From DAIPJH01 sp036770365 (GTDB taxonomy: Bacteria; Pseudomonadota; Alphaproteobacteria; Rickettsiales; UBA998): a stretch of 64,000 nucleotides of DNA. Below the pieces are notes generated by a model. That model did no database searches, had not been told where the DNA came from, and saw only the letters and a program-made list of their open reading frames with translations. Positions 1 to 8,969 of the stretch are shown here, piece after piece; the first letter of the stretch is position 1; each line of letters begins with the position of its first letter. The position numbers and the translations under genes were made by a program. The DNA is taken from the NCBI GenBank assembly GCA_036770365.1, contig DAIPJH010000010.1, positions 12,542 through 76,541 on the forward strand, written 5' to 3'.

Positions 1-342
1 ATTCATGGCACAGTCCCTATTTCAATGGTCACGGCAGCACTCGGCGGCACGATTCAAGTCCCCACCATTGATGGCACAAAAGTCAAAGTCACCATCCCAG
101 AAGGTACACAGAACGAACACCAATTCCGCCTACGCGGTAAGGGCATGTCTGTACTGCGCTCACAAGCAAGAGGTGATATGTATATCCATGTCAGCGTCGA
201 GACTCCTGTCAAACTCAACAAAAAACAAAAAGATTTACTCAAAGAATTTGACAAAGCAGGCGGCGGTGAAGCAACCTATAGTCCAGAATCATCAGGCTTT
301 TTTGATAGAATGCGTGAATTTTGGGAAGATTTGAAAGAATAG
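1..342 (+). CDS. dnaJ: Chaperone DnaJ, C-terminal part (5' end outside window)
   Basis: The frame is open from base 1, so only the C-terminal ~113 residues of this Hsp40 co-chaperone are present; the J domain and zinc fingers lie outside. The visible part is the second substrate-binding beta domain: G-T-I-x-V-P-T, then V-T-I-P-E-G-T-Q, then the R-L-R-G-K-G-M and R-G-D-M-Y-I-H-V signatures, and a C-terminal helix. DnaJ stimulates DnaK ATPase and delivers unfolded clients in the cytoplasm. dapB follows 122 bases downstream, the usual dnaK-dnaJ-dapB order in alphaproteobacteria. A methionine codon at base 25 is internal and is not taken as the start. Confidence 0.95.
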   Translation: MHGTVPISMVTAALGGTIQVPTIDGTKVKVTIPEGTQNEHQFRLRGKGMSVLRSQARGDMYIHVSVETPVKLNKKQKDLLKEFDKAGGGEATYSPESSGFFDRMREFWEDLKE

Positions 343-374
343 TAATTAATAAGAATTACAATGAGACAAAGTAA

Positions 375-444
375 GGATAGGAGTCCTATCCCGTTAGTCG
401 CCGAAGGCGTTAGGCTCGAGCAACGCACAGGAGTGCGAAGCGGG
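375..444. repeat. Multi-hairpin intergenic element between dnaJ and dapB
   Basis: The sequence shows a 17-base near-perfect palindrome at 375-391. It is followed by a unit closed by CCCG (390-393) and CGGG (441-444) that encloses two further hairpins: CGCC-GAA-GGCG (399-409) and CGCAC-AGGA-GTGCG (424-437). The cluster ends about 20 bases before the dapB start. No known riboswitch is recognised. It may be an intergenic repeat or an mRNA processing or attenuation structure. Confidence 0.5.
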
Positions 445-464
445 AGAGAATCAAAGGAAATTTT

Positions 465-1250
465 ATGAAACTCGTCATCGCAGGCTGCACAGGACGCATG
501 GGGCAAACATTGATGCATACAGTAGCAGCAGACAAGCATGTTACGCTCATTGGCGGCTCTGCACTCGCAGGTAACCATGCTAATGCGAATCAACTCTATG
601 GTCATCTCGGCGGCGAAATCCATGAGGATATTCGCACCCTACTCGCCAAAGCAGACGGCGTGATTGATTTTACCGTCCCTGAATATTCGCTCGCCATCGC
701 ACAAGCTTGCGCAGATTTGAACAAAGTCCATATCTGCGGCACCACAGGTTTTGAGCCAGACCAGCTTGAGGCATTGCATGCGCTCGCACAAAAAGCGCGT
801 ATCGTTCACGCACCCAATATGAGCATCGCCGTCAATTTATTCATGAAAATGGTTGAGCAGGTTGCAGGTATTTTGGATGAAGATTTTGATATTGAAATCG
901 TCGAAATGCACCACCGCTACAAAGCGGACGCGCCTTCTGGCACTGCACTCGGACTTGGTCGCGCCGCCGCCAAAGGTCGTGGTGTTAAGTTAAATGACGT
1001 AGAAGTCCGTGCGCGTGACGGTATTACGGGAGCGCGGGAGCGTGGCTCAATCGGTTTCGCCACCCTTCGCGGTGGCGATGTCGTCGGCGATCACACTGTC
1101 ACTTTTGCGGGTATGGGCGAACGCTTGGAACTCACCCATAAAGCCAGCTCCCGCGAAATCTACGCGCGCGGTGCAATTAAAGCAGCCCTATGGGCAAATA
1201 AACAACCCAATGGTCTTTACACCATGCTGGATGTGCTAGGACTGAACTAA
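465..1250 (+). CDS. dapB: 4-hydroxy-tetrahydrodipicolinate reductase
   Basis: The 261-residue length is normal for DapB, which reduces hydroxy-tetrahydrodipicolinate with NAD(P)H in lysine and diaminopimelate (cell wall) synthesis in the cytoplasm. The N-terminal Rossmann motif G-C-T-G-R-M-G-Q binds the cofactor. The substrate signature H-H-R-Y-K-A-D-A-P-S-G-T starts near residue 149, with catalytic His149 and Lys153. AAAGGAAATTTT precedes the ATG and supports this start. The gene follows dnaJ, as in many alphaproteobacteria, and its 3' end overlaps convergent tldD by four bases. Confidence 0.97.
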   Translation: MKLVIAGCTGRMGQTLMHTVAADKHVTLIGGSALAGNHANANQLYGHLGGEIHEDIRTLLAKADGVIDFTVPEYSLAIAQACADLNKVHICGTTGFEPDQLEALHALAQKARIVHAPNMSIAVNLFMKMVEQVAGILDEDFDIEIVEMHHRYKADAPSGTALGLGRAAAKGRGVKLNDVEVRARDGITGARERGSIGFATLRGGDVVGDHTVTFAGMGERLELTHKASSREIYARGAIKAALWANKQPNGLYTMLDVLGLN

Positions 1251-2686
1251 ACCTGTGTCCCCCCCACCGTCATGCTCTCAATCAAGAGTGATGGCTGACC
1301 AACACCGACAGGCACACTTTGCCCGCCTTTACCGCACGTACCAACCCCATCATCAAGGGCAAGATCATTGCCTATCGCAGTGATGCGCTTCATCACTTCC
1401 GGCCCGTTACCAATCAAGGTTGCACCGCGAATTGGATGGGTAATTTTTCCGTCTTCAATCATATAAGCTTCGGATGCAGAGAACACGAATTTTCCTGAAG
1501 TAATATCGACCTGACCACCGCCAAAATTAGCAGCGTATACACCGCGCTTAACTGACGAAATCATCTCTTCGCGTGTCGCATTACCTGCGAGCATATAGGT
1601 ATTGGTCATGCGCGGCATTGGCACATGCGCGTAAGATTCTCTACGACCATTACCCGTCACAGACACACCCATCAAACGTGCATTCATACGATCTTGCATA
1701 TAGCCTTTCAAAATGCCATCCTCAATCAACACGGTATAATCCGTAGGCGTTCCCTCATCATCAATCGTCAACGACCCACGGCGACCATAGAGCGTACCGT
1801 CATCGACCACGGTCACCCCTTTAGCAGCGACTTGTTGCCCAACTAACCCTGAGAATGCCGACGTACCTTTACGATTAAAATCACCCTCCAAGCCATGCCC
1901 TACCGCTTCATGCAACAACACACCACACCAGCCCGAACCCAACACCACGGGAAACTCTCCCGCTGGCGCAGGCTTGGCTTCAAGATTCACCAACGCCCGA
2001 CGCAACGCCTCATCCGCCTGCGCTTTCCACTGCGCATCTGCGATATATTCTGCATAACCACAGCGCGCACCTGCGCCTGATGAACCTGACTCCATACGCC
2101 CATCTTGCTCAACCACCACCGACACATTGAGGCGCACCAGTGGACGCGTATCACGCAAACGCTCACCCTCACGGCGCATGATTTCCACCACCTGAATTTC
2201 ACCAAAAACAGAAGCAGATACCTGCTTGATGCGTGATTCTTTTGAACGCAAGTAGGCATCCATTTTGGCAAGTAACTCAATTTTATCTGAAAATCCCACT
2301 TCATGAATAGGATTGACCGCCTCATAAAGCGGCTTTGGTGCATGATTTGGAATCAACGGTACAGTTTGCGATGATATCCCATCACGCACAATGCTACTTA
2401 CCGTATTCGCTGCACGCGAGATCGCCGCTTCATCAATCAGACTTGAATGTGCAAACCCTTCAGTTTCGCCGTAAACTGAGCGGAGTCCAAACCCTTGTGA
2501 CGTATTAAAACTAGCATTTTTAACACGCCCATCATCGAAAACGATGCTCTCAGACTGCGCATATTCCAAAAACAATTCCCCATCATCCATGCCATGAAGC
2601 GCATCAGAAACAATATTTCGTGTCTTTTGCTCATCAATGCCAGCATGTTGCATAATATCACGAATAATAGGGGCGGATTGTGTCAT
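1247..2686 (-). CDS. tldD: Metalloprotease TldD
   Basis: This is the 479-residue TldD of the TldD/TldE (PmbA) peptidase family, which acts as a zinc protease on unfolded or small peptides. The zinc site H-E-A-V-G-H followed by G-L-E-G-D lies in a glycine-rich region past mid-protein. A reading frame extends upstream to 2740, but the start at 2686 (M-T-Q-S-A-P) is preferred because it has AAGG about ten bases upstream and fits the usual family length. The partner tldE/pmbA is not in the window. The gene is convergent with dapB and divergent from the cytochrome oxidase operon. Confidence 0.93.
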   Translation of the reverse strand: MTQSAPIIRDIMQHAGIDEQKTRNIVSDALHGMDDGELFLEYAQSESIVFDDGRVKNASFNTSQGFGLRSVYGETEGFAHSSLIDEAAISRAANTVSSIVRDGISSQTVPLIPNHAPKPLYEAVNPIHEVGFSDKIELLAKMDAYLRSKESRIKQVSASVFGEIQVVEIMRREGERLRDTRPLVRLNVSVVVEQDGRMESGSSGAGARCGYAEYIADAQWKAQADEALRRALVNLEAKPAPAGEFPVVLGSGWCGVLLHEAVGHGLEGDFNRKGTSAFSGLVGQQVAAKGVTVVDDGTLYGRRGSLTIDDEGTPTDYTVLIEDGILKGYMQDRMNARLMGVSVTGNGRRESYAHVPMPRMTNTYMLAGNATREEMISSVKRGVYAANFGGGQVDITSGKFVFSASEAYMIEDGKITHPIRGATLIGNGPEVMKRITAIGNDLALDDGVGTCGKGGQSVPVGVGQPSLLIESMTVGGTQV

Positions 2687-2860
2687 GAAAGATACCTTTT
2701 TCAGGGCTTGTGTTTGTATCTTGGTGATAACCCAACACAACTGGCTTTACAAGCGTGCTATGTTCGCTTATAGGCAGACTTTAGTATTAAAATTTTTGAG
2801 TTTATTACGCACTCGCAACATAGACTCCTTAACAAAAGTCAAAAGACGAGGATTATTTAT

Positions 2861-3757
2861 ATGTCTTTACGCCTGTTTTCTGCGCTTTCTAGCTTTTTTG
2901 TCGCCGGCGCATTATCCTTCAATGCCGCAGCCGAAGAAGCGACCAAAGGACTAGGCTTGGCAAAGCCGTGGCAAACAAATTTTCAAGAAGCAGTAACACC
3001 AACCATGAAACAACTCGTAGGTGTCTATGATTATGTTACCGCATGGGCGATTATTGTCAGTGTCTTTGTCGTTATTTTACTTACCTATACCTGCTACAAA
3101 TTCAGCGCGAAACGTAATCCAAAACCTAGCAAAACCACACATAATACCCTGATTGAAGTCATCTGGACCGTCCTACCAATCATTATTTTAGTCTCTATTG
3201 CGATTCCGTCCCTACGCCTGCATTATTTTATGGGCGAAGTCAAAGACCCTGAGATGACTTTGAAAGTTACAGGCTATCAATGGTATTGGGGCTATGAATA
3301 CCCTGATTCTGGCATTAGCTATCAGTCCTACATCAAAAAAGATGCGGAATTAAAATCTGGTGAACCTCGTTTACTCACCACCGACACCCCTATCGTCGTG
3401 CCAGTAGATACAGTCGTTCGCGTTCAACTTACCTCTTCAGACGTGATTCATAGCTGGGCGATGTCATCCTTCGGTATCAAACAGGATGCCGTTCCTGGTC
3501 GCCTCAACGAAACATGGTTTAAGGTCGAAAAAGAAGGTGTTTATTACGGTCAATGTTCTGAACTTTGCGGTCCACAACACGGCTTCATGCCTATTGAACT
3601 TCATGCTGTTTCTAAAGATGTTTACAAACAATGGGTTGCCCGTGCAAAAACAGGCAATTTTGCCATTGCTGACCTAGAAAACGCTTCTCCTGACGCACCG
3701 CTTCCTTCTCTACCCACAGCAAGCACTCCCGCTCCCGCTGCGCTTGAGAAAAAATAA
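2861..3757 (+). CDS. ctaC: Cytochrome c oxidase subunit II
   Basis: This 298-residue protein carries the CuA centre that takes electrons from cytochrome c. It has an N-terminal signal peptide of about 24 residues (cleavage near F-N-A-A-A-E-E), two membrane helices near residues 55-80 and 105-125, and a periplasmic cupredoxin domain. The electron-entry motif Y-Q-W-Y-W-G-Y-E-Y is intact. The CuA motif C-S-E-L-C-G-P-Q-H-G-F-M has Cys232, Cys236, His240 and Met243. GAGGAT precedes the ATG. It is the first gene of a long plus-strand operon for aa3-type oxidase structure and assembly. The 3' end encodes a Pro/Ala-rich tail. Confidence 0.97.
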   Translation: MSLRLFSALSSFFVAGALSFNAAAEEATKGLGLAKPWQTNFQEAVTPTMKQLVGVYDYVTAWAIIVSVFVVILLTYTCYKFSAKRNPKPSKTTHNTLIEVIWTVLPIIILVSIAIPSLRLHYFMGEVKDPEMTLKVTGYQWYWGYEYPDSGISYQSYIKKDAELKSGEPRLLTTDTPIVVPVDTVVRVQLTSSDVIHSWAMSSFGIKQDAVPGRLNETWFKVEKEGVYYGQCSELCGPQHGFMPIELHAVSKDVYKQWVARAKTGNFAIADLENASPDAPLPSLPTASTPAPAALEKK

Positions 3758-3805
3758 GCATTATTATAACATTTAAGCTCGCTATTATATTTGTAAGAGG
3801 ATTTT

Positions 3806-5392
3806 ATGAGCCACGCGGACGCACATCACCACAACACGCCAACAGGCTGGAAACGCTGGTTATATTCCACCAACCACAAAGACATTGGTACAATGTACCT
3901 CATCTTCGCAGTGTTTGCAGGGCTGCTTGGAGCTGCCTTTTCGATTGCACTTCGCGCAGAATTGATGACTCCAGGAGATCAATTCTTTCACGGCAACTAT
4001 CAAATGTACAATACCTTTGTCACTGCACACGCACTACTCATGGTCTTTTTCATGATTATGCCTGCATTAATTGGTGGCTTTGCAAATTGGTTCGTGCCTG
4101 TTATGATTGGCGCACCTGACATGGCGTTTCCTCGCCTGAACAATATCAGCTTTTGGCTGTTGATTCCTGCAATTTTACTCTTATTCGGTGCGGGTTTTAT
4201 TGATGAAGGTGCAGGCACAGGCTGGACACTTTATCCACCTCTAAGCACCACCCAATCTCACCCTGGTATGGCGGTAGATTTAGCAATTTTCTCACTGCAT
4301 TTAGCAGGTATTTCTTCAATTCTTGGTGCGATTAACTTTATTGTGACTATCTTCAACATGCGTACACCAGGCATGACCTTGTTCAAAATGCCTTTATTCG
4401 TATGGTCTATTTTGCTCACAGCATTCTTGCTTTTACTATCACTCCCCGTACTTGGCGGTGCGATTACCATGTTGCTCACTGACCGTAATTTCGGTACGCA
4501 TTTCTTTGATCCGGCAGGCGGCGGTGACCCTGTGTTGTTCCAGCATCTCTTCTGGTTTTTCGGTCATCCTGAAGTTTACGTCTTGATTCTTCCTGCGTTT
4601 GGAATTGTCAGCGAAGTAGTTTCAACCTTCTCTAAAAAACCAATTTTCGGTTATATGGGGATGGTCTCTGCGATGAGCATCATTGGTTTACTTGGCTTCG
4701 TGGTATGGGCGCACCATATGTTCACCGTTGGTTTAGACATTGATACTCGTGCATATTACATGCTCGCAACCATGGTGATTGCAGTGCCAACAGGGGTTAA
4801 AATCTTTTCATGGATCGCAACGATGTGGGGTGGTTCGATAGAGTTCAAGACCCCTATGGTGTTTGCGATTGGCTTTATTTTCCTCTTCACCGTTGGCGGT
4901 GTCACAGGAATTGTACTTGCGAACTCTGCGGTCGATATTCCAATGCAGGACACCTATTACGTCGTAGCGCACTTCCATTACGCTATGTCGTTGGGTGCAT
5001 TGTTTGGCGTATTCACAGGATTCTATTATTGGATCGGAAAAATGTCAGGCTACCAATATAATGAAACCCTCGGCAAGATTCATTTCTGGATTATGTTTGT
5101 GGGTACAAACCTCACCTTCTTCCCGCAACATTTCTTGGGTCTTGCGGGGATGCCTCGTCGTATTCCAGATTATCCAGATGCCTATGCTGGCTTTAACTAC
5201 TGGTCATCGATTGGTTCTTATATTGCTGGGTTTGGTGCATTATTCTTTCTCTATGTGGTATTTGAAATGTTTGCGAAAAAACGCAAGGCGGGAAACAACC
5301 CTTGGGGTGAAGGCGCAAAAACCATTGAATGGTCGATTTCTTCACCTCCTGCATTCCATACCTTTGAGGAACAACCTAAATTCAAAGGATAA
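3806..5392 (+). CDS. ctaD: Cytochrome c oxidase subunit I (aa3-type)
   Basis: The 528-residue catalytic subunit has twelve predicted membrane helices and binds haem a and the haem a3-CuB site where oxygen is reduced with proton pumping. Visible signatures are W-L-Y-S-T-N-H-K-D-I-G near the N-terminus, H-P-E-V-Y for the His-Tyr cross-link at CuB, V-W-A-H-H-M-F-T for the two further CuB histidines, and V-V-A-H-F-H-Y for the haem ligands. AGAGGAT precedes the ATG. It lies 48 bases after ctaC, and ctaB starts five bases after its stop, consistent with one transcript. Confidence 0.98.
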   Translation: MSHADAHHHNTPTGWKRWLYSTNHKDIGTMYLIFAVFAGLLGAAFSIALRAELMTPGDQFFHGNYQMYNTFVTAHALLMVFFMIMPALIGGFANWFVPVMIGAPDMAFPRLNNISFWLLIPAILLLFGAGFIDEGAGTGWTLYPPLSTTQSHPGMAVDLAIFSLHLAGISSILGAINFIVTIFNMRTPGMTLFKMPLFVWSILLTAFLLLLSLPVLGGAITMLLTDRNFGTHFFDPAGGGDPVLFQHLFWFFGHPEVYVLILPAFGIVSEVVSTFSKKPIFGYMGMVSAMSIIGLLGFVVWAHHMFTVGLDIDTRAYYMLATMVIAVPTGVKIFSWIATMWGGSIEFKTPMVFAIGFIFLFTVGGVTGIVLANSAVDIPMQDTYYVVAHFHYAMSLGALFGVFTGFYYWIGKMSGYQYNETLGKIHFWIMFVGTNLTFFPQHFLGLAGMPRRIPDYPDAYAGFNYWSSIGSYIAGFGALFFLYVVFEMFAKKRKAGNNPWGEGAKTIEWSISSPPAFHTFEEQPKFKG

Positions 5393-5397
5393 TCCTC

Positions 5398-6354
5398 GTG
5401 AGCGCAGCAGCCATCACATCACAAGAACTTGATTTTAGCAGCGTAGAGACGACTACGCTGCTTCAATCTTCTGTGAACGATTACATCACCCTACTCAAAC
5501 CAGGGGTAATGTCACTCGTAGTGTTTTCTGCAATTACGGGAATGCTACTCGCACCACATTCACTTCACCCATTCCTTCAAGCTGTAACTGTACTATGCAT
5601 CGCGCTTGGTTCTGGTGCAGGAGCGGTATTAAATATGTGGTACGACCGCGACATTGATACCATCATGCGCCGTACGAAAGAACGTCCCATCCCTGCGGGG
5701 AAAATTGCTGCGGATGATGCACTGTTTCTTGGACTATTTCTCAGCCTCTTTTCTGTCGGTATTCTAGGACTTGCCGTCGGCTGGGACGCCGCCGCATTAC
5801 TTGGTTTTGCCATCTGGTTTTATGCCCATTTCTATACGATGATTCTCAAACGCCATACCCCCCAAAACATCGTCATTGGCGGTGCAGCAGGCGCATTTCC
5901 ACCAATGATTGGCTGGCTTGCTGTAGAACATTCTCTCACCTTTGAACCTATTATCTATTTCCTTATCATCTTCCTCTGGACACCACCACATTTTTGGGCG
6001 TTAGCTCTTTACCGCAATGATGATTACCGCACCGCCCATATCCCTATGATGCCCGTAACCGCAGGTCTTCCATCTACTAAACGCCAAATGCTCTTTTATA
6101 CCCTTGCGTTGGTTGTAACCACATTACTGCCTTGCATCATCAACACGTCAGGTAGCGTGTATGGTGTAAGCGCACTCGCACTCGGCGGTATGTTTATCTG
6201 GCATAATCTGCGTGTGATACGTTCTGATGATCCAAAAACTGCAATGAAAATGTTTGGTTTCTCAATTCTTTATCTATTTGGTGTGTTAACTATGCTCATG
6301 ATTGATCGTGCCTTATTGGGCTATCACTTGAGTCCCCTCATATTTAAAAGCTAG
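5398..6354 (+). CDS. ctaB: Protohaem IX farnesyltransferase (haem O synthase)
   Basis: This 318-residue UbiA-family prenyltransferase with about nine membrane helices attaches farnesyl to haem B to make haem O, the precursor of haem A for the oxidase. The two polyprenyl-binding motifs are N-M-W-Y-D-R-D-I-D and R-N-D-D-Y-R-T-A-H-I-P. Translation is read from a GTG at 5398. AAAGGAT across the ctaD stop is the ribosome site and fixes this start. The first ~25 residues are a soluble extension before L-L-K-P-G-V-M. Confidence 0.96.
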   Translation: MSAAAITSQELDFSSVETTTLLQSSVNDYITLLKPGVMSLVVFSAITGMLLAPHSLHPFLQAVTVLCIALGSGAGAVLNMWYDRDIDTIMRRTKERPIPAGKIAADDALFLGLFLSLFSVGILGLAVGWDAAALLGFAIWFYAHFYTMILKRHTPQNIVIGGAAGAFPPMIGWLAVEHSLTFEPIIYFLIIFLWTPPHFWALALYRNDDYRTAHIPMMPVTAGLPSTKRQMLFYTLALVVTTLLPCIINTSGSVYGVSALALGGMFIWHNLRVIRSDDPKTAMKMFGFSILYLFGVLTMLMIDRALLGYHLSPLIFKS

Positions 6355-6363
6355 GAGAAACAC

Positions 6364-6480
6364 ATGCCCATAACACCTCGTCACACGCAGCAACGCACAA
6401 AGAACCTTATCTTATTTGCCGCCTTGATTGGCCTAGTGGCAATTCTTTACGGTGTTACCTTACTAAAGGCAACATTATGA
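6364..6480 (+). CDS. Small single-helix membrane protein in the oxidase operon (CoxF-like)
   Basis: A 38-residue reading frame lies between ctaB and ctaG. It starts at an ATG with TAGGAGAAA upstream, has a basic N-terminus (T-P-R-H-T-Q-Q-R-T-K-N), then one hydrophobic helix (about residues 15-34) ending L-L-K-A-T-L. Its stop overlaps the ctaG start as ATGA, which implies translational coupling. Alphaproteobacterial oxidase operons often carry a tiny membrane protein at this place, described as CoxF or an assembly-associated protein. The function is inferred from position only. Annotation pipelines may miss it because of its length. Confidence 0.75.
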   Translation: MPITPRHTQQRTKNLILFAALIGLVAILYGVTLLKATL

Positions 6481-7055
6481 CCATCACCGTCTCGCTTATC
6501 CCTCATGCTAAAAATAAAAAAATAGCATTTCTCCTTTTGCTGGTACTCACCGCAATGATTGGGCTTAGCTACGCTTCTGTACCACTTTATCGCCTATTTT
6601 GTGAAAAAACAGGCTTTGGTGGCACTACGCGTAACGCCTCAACACAACAAACTCTCACCTCTCTTCTTGCTATACCGCGCATGATGACACTCGATTTCAA
6701 CACTGATGTTGCACCCAACCTTCCATGGACATTCAAACCTCTGCAAAAAAACATTACGTTTAAAGTCGGTGAACCGCAGCTCATTTTTTTTGAAATTCAC
6801 AATACATCACCTAGTCCTATAGTGGGTAATTCCACTTTCAATGTCACGCCCCATGAAATGGGTGCATATTTTGTCAAAACAGAATGTTTTTGTTACCAAG
6901 AACAAACTCTAGCCCCCAATGAAACCGTAAAACTCCCTGTTTCGTTCTATATCGACCCAAGTATTAACGATAATAAGAATTTACGTAATCTTCATAATGT
7001 CACCTTATCGTATAGTTTTTTTAAATCCACCAACAACACACCCAAATCCAACTAA
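6477..7055 (+). CDS. ctaG: Cytochrome c oxidase assembly protein CtaG (Cox11 family)
   Basis: The 192-residue protein delivers copper to the CuB site of subunit I. It has one N-terminal membrane helix (about residues 18-38) followed by the family signature Y-A-S-V-P-L-Y-R-L-F-C-E-K-T-G-F-G-G-T and a periplasmic beta domain. The copper-binding motif is C-F-C-Y-Q-E-Q, where many family members have C-F-C-F; the conservative F-to-Y change leaves both cysteines. The start overlaps the stop of the upstream small gene by ATGA, and ctaE follows after ten bases. Confidence 0.96.
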   Translation: MTITVSLIPHAKNKKIAFLLLLVLTAMIGLSYASVPLYRLFCEKTGFGGTTRNASTQQTLTSLLAIPRMMTLDFNTDVAPNLPWTFKPLQKNITFKVGEPQLIFFEIHNTSPSPIVGNSTFNVTPHEMGAYFVKTECFCYQEQTLAPNETVKLPVSFYIDPSINDNKNLRNLHNVTLSYSFFKSTNNTPKSN

Positions 7056-7065
7056 GAGGCTTTTT

Positions 7066-7884
7066 ATGGCAAACACACAAAAACATGATTTCCATTTGGT
7101 CGATCCAAGCCCACTACCATTTCTTAGTGCCATGTCTCTGTTGGTGCTAGCCTTTGGTACAGCTTCGTACCTACATCAGCATAGCTACGGTCTACCCATG
7201 CTTGTGGCGGGCTTTGCTGGAGTGCTTGGATGTATGTTCGTCTGGTGGAAAACGGTTATTCATGAAGGTATCCATGGCAAATTTCATACCCCCATTGTGC
7301 GTAAAGGGCTACGCTTTGGTATGGTGTTGTTCATTACCTCAGAAGTAATGTTTTTTGTGGCGTTCTTTTGGGCATTTTTCAATGCAAGCCTTTATCCTAA
7401 ACTTCCGCTTGAAGATGTCTGGGCAATTGCGAATGGCATCTGGCCTCCAAAAGGCATTGTCACGATGGATGCGTGGGATATTCCCTTCATCAACACATTA
7501 ATTCTACTTCTTTCTGGTACGACCGTAACGTGGGCGCACCACGCACTACTAGAGGGAAATCGCAAAGGTCTCATTACTGGCCTGACCATCACCGTGATTC
7601 TTGGTGCAATCTTCTCAAGTCTACAGGCCTTTGAATACCATCACGCCACCTTCAAATTCACTGAAGGTGTCTATGCCTCAAGTTTCTACATGGCAACAGG
7701 CTTTCACGGCGCACACGTCCTCATTGGAACAATCTTTCTAGCTATCTGCTTAATCCGCGCTCTTCGCGGTACACTTTCTAAAGAAGGTCACCTTGGATTT
7801 GAATTTGCTGCATGGTATTGGCATTTTGTCGACGTGGTGTGGTTATTCCTCTTTATCTTTGTTTACTGGTGGGGCGGCGCGTAA
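7066..7884 (+). CDS. ctaE: Cytochrome c oxidase subunit III
   Basis: The 272-residue subunit III has seven membrane helices and stabilises the oxidase core and its proton uptake. Family signatures seen are F-F-V-A-F-F-W-A-F-F-N-A-S, T-W-A-H-H-A-L, G-F-H-G-A-H-V-L-I-G-T and W-Y-W-H-F-V-D-V-V-W-L-F. The start at 7066 (M-A-N-T-Q-K-H-D) is chosen over an in-frame codon at 6997 because it has AAGAGG upstream and gives the normal N-terminus; the longer form would overlap ctaG. The next gene begins at the base after its stop. Confidence 0.97.
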   Translation: MANTQKHDFHLVDPSPLPFLSAMSLLVLAFGTASYLHQHSYGLPMLVAGFAGVLGCMFVWWKTVIHEGIHGKFHTPIVRKGLRFGMVLFITSEVMFFVAFFWAFFNASLYPKLPLEDVWAIANGIWPPKGIVTMDAWDIPFINTLILLLSGTTVTWAHHALLEGNRKGLITGLTITVILGAIFSSLQAFEYHHATFKFTEGVYASSFYMATGFHGAHVLIGTIFLAICLIRALRGTLSKEGHLGFEFAAWYWHFVDVVWLFLFIFVYWWGGA

Positions 7885-8244
7885 GTGGATAACCCGCCTC
7901 CTATTTCCCTGTTATATGCAGGTATTCACGGCGTTTGCCCACGCTGTGGCATCGGACATGTCTTCCACAATATTCTTGATATTGTGGAAGCGTGTCCACA
8001 CTGTCAGCTAAACTTAAGCGAACTTGATACTGGAGACGGCCCTGCTTTTCTTGCGATTGTCCTTGTTGGCGGCATCATTACCGCCCTCGCTGGGGTCGTC
8101 GAACTCGCCTTCTCACCGCCGTTTTGGGTACACGCTCTACTATGGATTCCACTGATTCTTGTTGCTTCCATCCTGACTTTGCGTATCTTTAAGGCTGCGT
8201 TGCTTGCATCGCAATATCACACCAAGCGTCTTAACAAATCCTGA
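7885..8244 (+). CDS. DUF983 family protein
   Basis: This 119-residue protein matches the DUF983 pattern: an N-terminal zinc-ribbon-like pair, C-P-R-C-G-I-G-H-V-F and C-P-H-C near residues 23-44, then two membrane helices (about residues 55-75 and 80-105). The family is found in alphaproteobacterial oxidase operons between ctaE and SURF1, as here, but its molecular role is not established. The start codon is a GTG placed directly after the ctaE stop with no spacer, so it is probably translationally coupled. Confidence 0.9.
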   Translation: MDNPPPISLLYAGIHGVCPRCGIGHVFHNILDIVEACPHCQLNLSELDTGDGPAFLAIVLVGGIITALAGVVELAFSPPFWVHALLWIPLILVASILTLRIFKAALLASQYHTKRLNKS

Positions 8245-8258
8245 TTGTAATTCACGCC

Positions 8259-8969
8259 ATGACCCAGACACGCAAGCCTCTCTATTTTCTGCTTTTTGCA
8301 GCTTTTATGGCCACCACTATGTTTTATCTTGGTGCATGGCAAATCCAGCGTTTACACTGGAAAGAGGCACTAATCGCGTCGCTTGACACAGCTGCAAAAG
8401 CTGAACCGCTCACCACACTTCCCGCCAAGGAGACACTCTCTCTCCACGATAATTTTTCACGTTATCGCTTAAACGGTACATTCTTAAATAACAAAGAAAT
8501 CCACCTCGCTGTACGCTACTTCAAAGGCAAACTAGGCTATCATCTCCTCACCCCTTTTAAGACCACAGATGGCACTATCATTTTACTCAATCGCGGATGG
8601 ATACCTACAGAGAAAAAAGAATTAAACAAACGCCCAAAATCACTAGCAGAAGGGATACAAACCGTAACCTTCATGCTACGTAGTGATAAGGATCACACAA
8701 GCTTCACGCCTGATAACCAACCTGCAAAAAACATGTGGTTCTGGCGCGATATCCCTACCATCAGCAAGGTTGCAGGTGTAGAATTATACCCTCTTTCTGG
8801 CGATGTCATTGGTGAACAAAATCCTGAGACTTTGCCTGTCCCATCCAGCGGCATCATTACCCTACGCAATGACCATCTTGGTTACGCCCTCACATGGTTC
8901 GGTATTGGCATCTCAATCGTCGTCATGAGCATCATCTACGCACGAAAAGCCAAACGCCATGGCAACTAA
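8259..8969 (+). CDS. SURF1 family cytochrome oxidase assembly protein
   Basis: The 236-residue protein has one N-terminal membrane helix (residues about 8-26, ending L-G-A-W-Q-I-Q-R), a periplasmic domain and a C-terminal helix, the standard SURF1 layout. The family signature N-R-G-W-I-P in the periplasmic domain and N-D-H-L-G-Y-A-L-T-W-F-G before the last helix are intact. SURF1 (Shy1) proteins help haem a insertion into subunit I. It is the last oxidase assembly gene here; its 3' end overlaps the next gene by 11 bases. Confidence 0.95.
   Translation: MTQTRKPLYFLLFAAFMATTMFYLGAWQIQRLHWKEALIASLDTAAKAEPLTTLPAKETLSLHDNFSRYRLNGTFLNNKEIHLAVRYFKGKLGYHLLTPFKTTDGTIILLNRGWIPTEKKELNKRPKSLAEGIQTVTFMLRSDKDHTSFTPDNQPAKNMWFWRDIPTISKVAGVELYPLSGDVIGEQNPETLPVPSSGIITLRNDHLGYALTWFGIGISIVVMSIIYARKAKRHGN

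Noticed and set aside
343..464. Possible lysine riboswitch upstream of dapB
   Set aside because: The element is far too short and has no lysine-box sequence; it is better described as a hairpin cluster.
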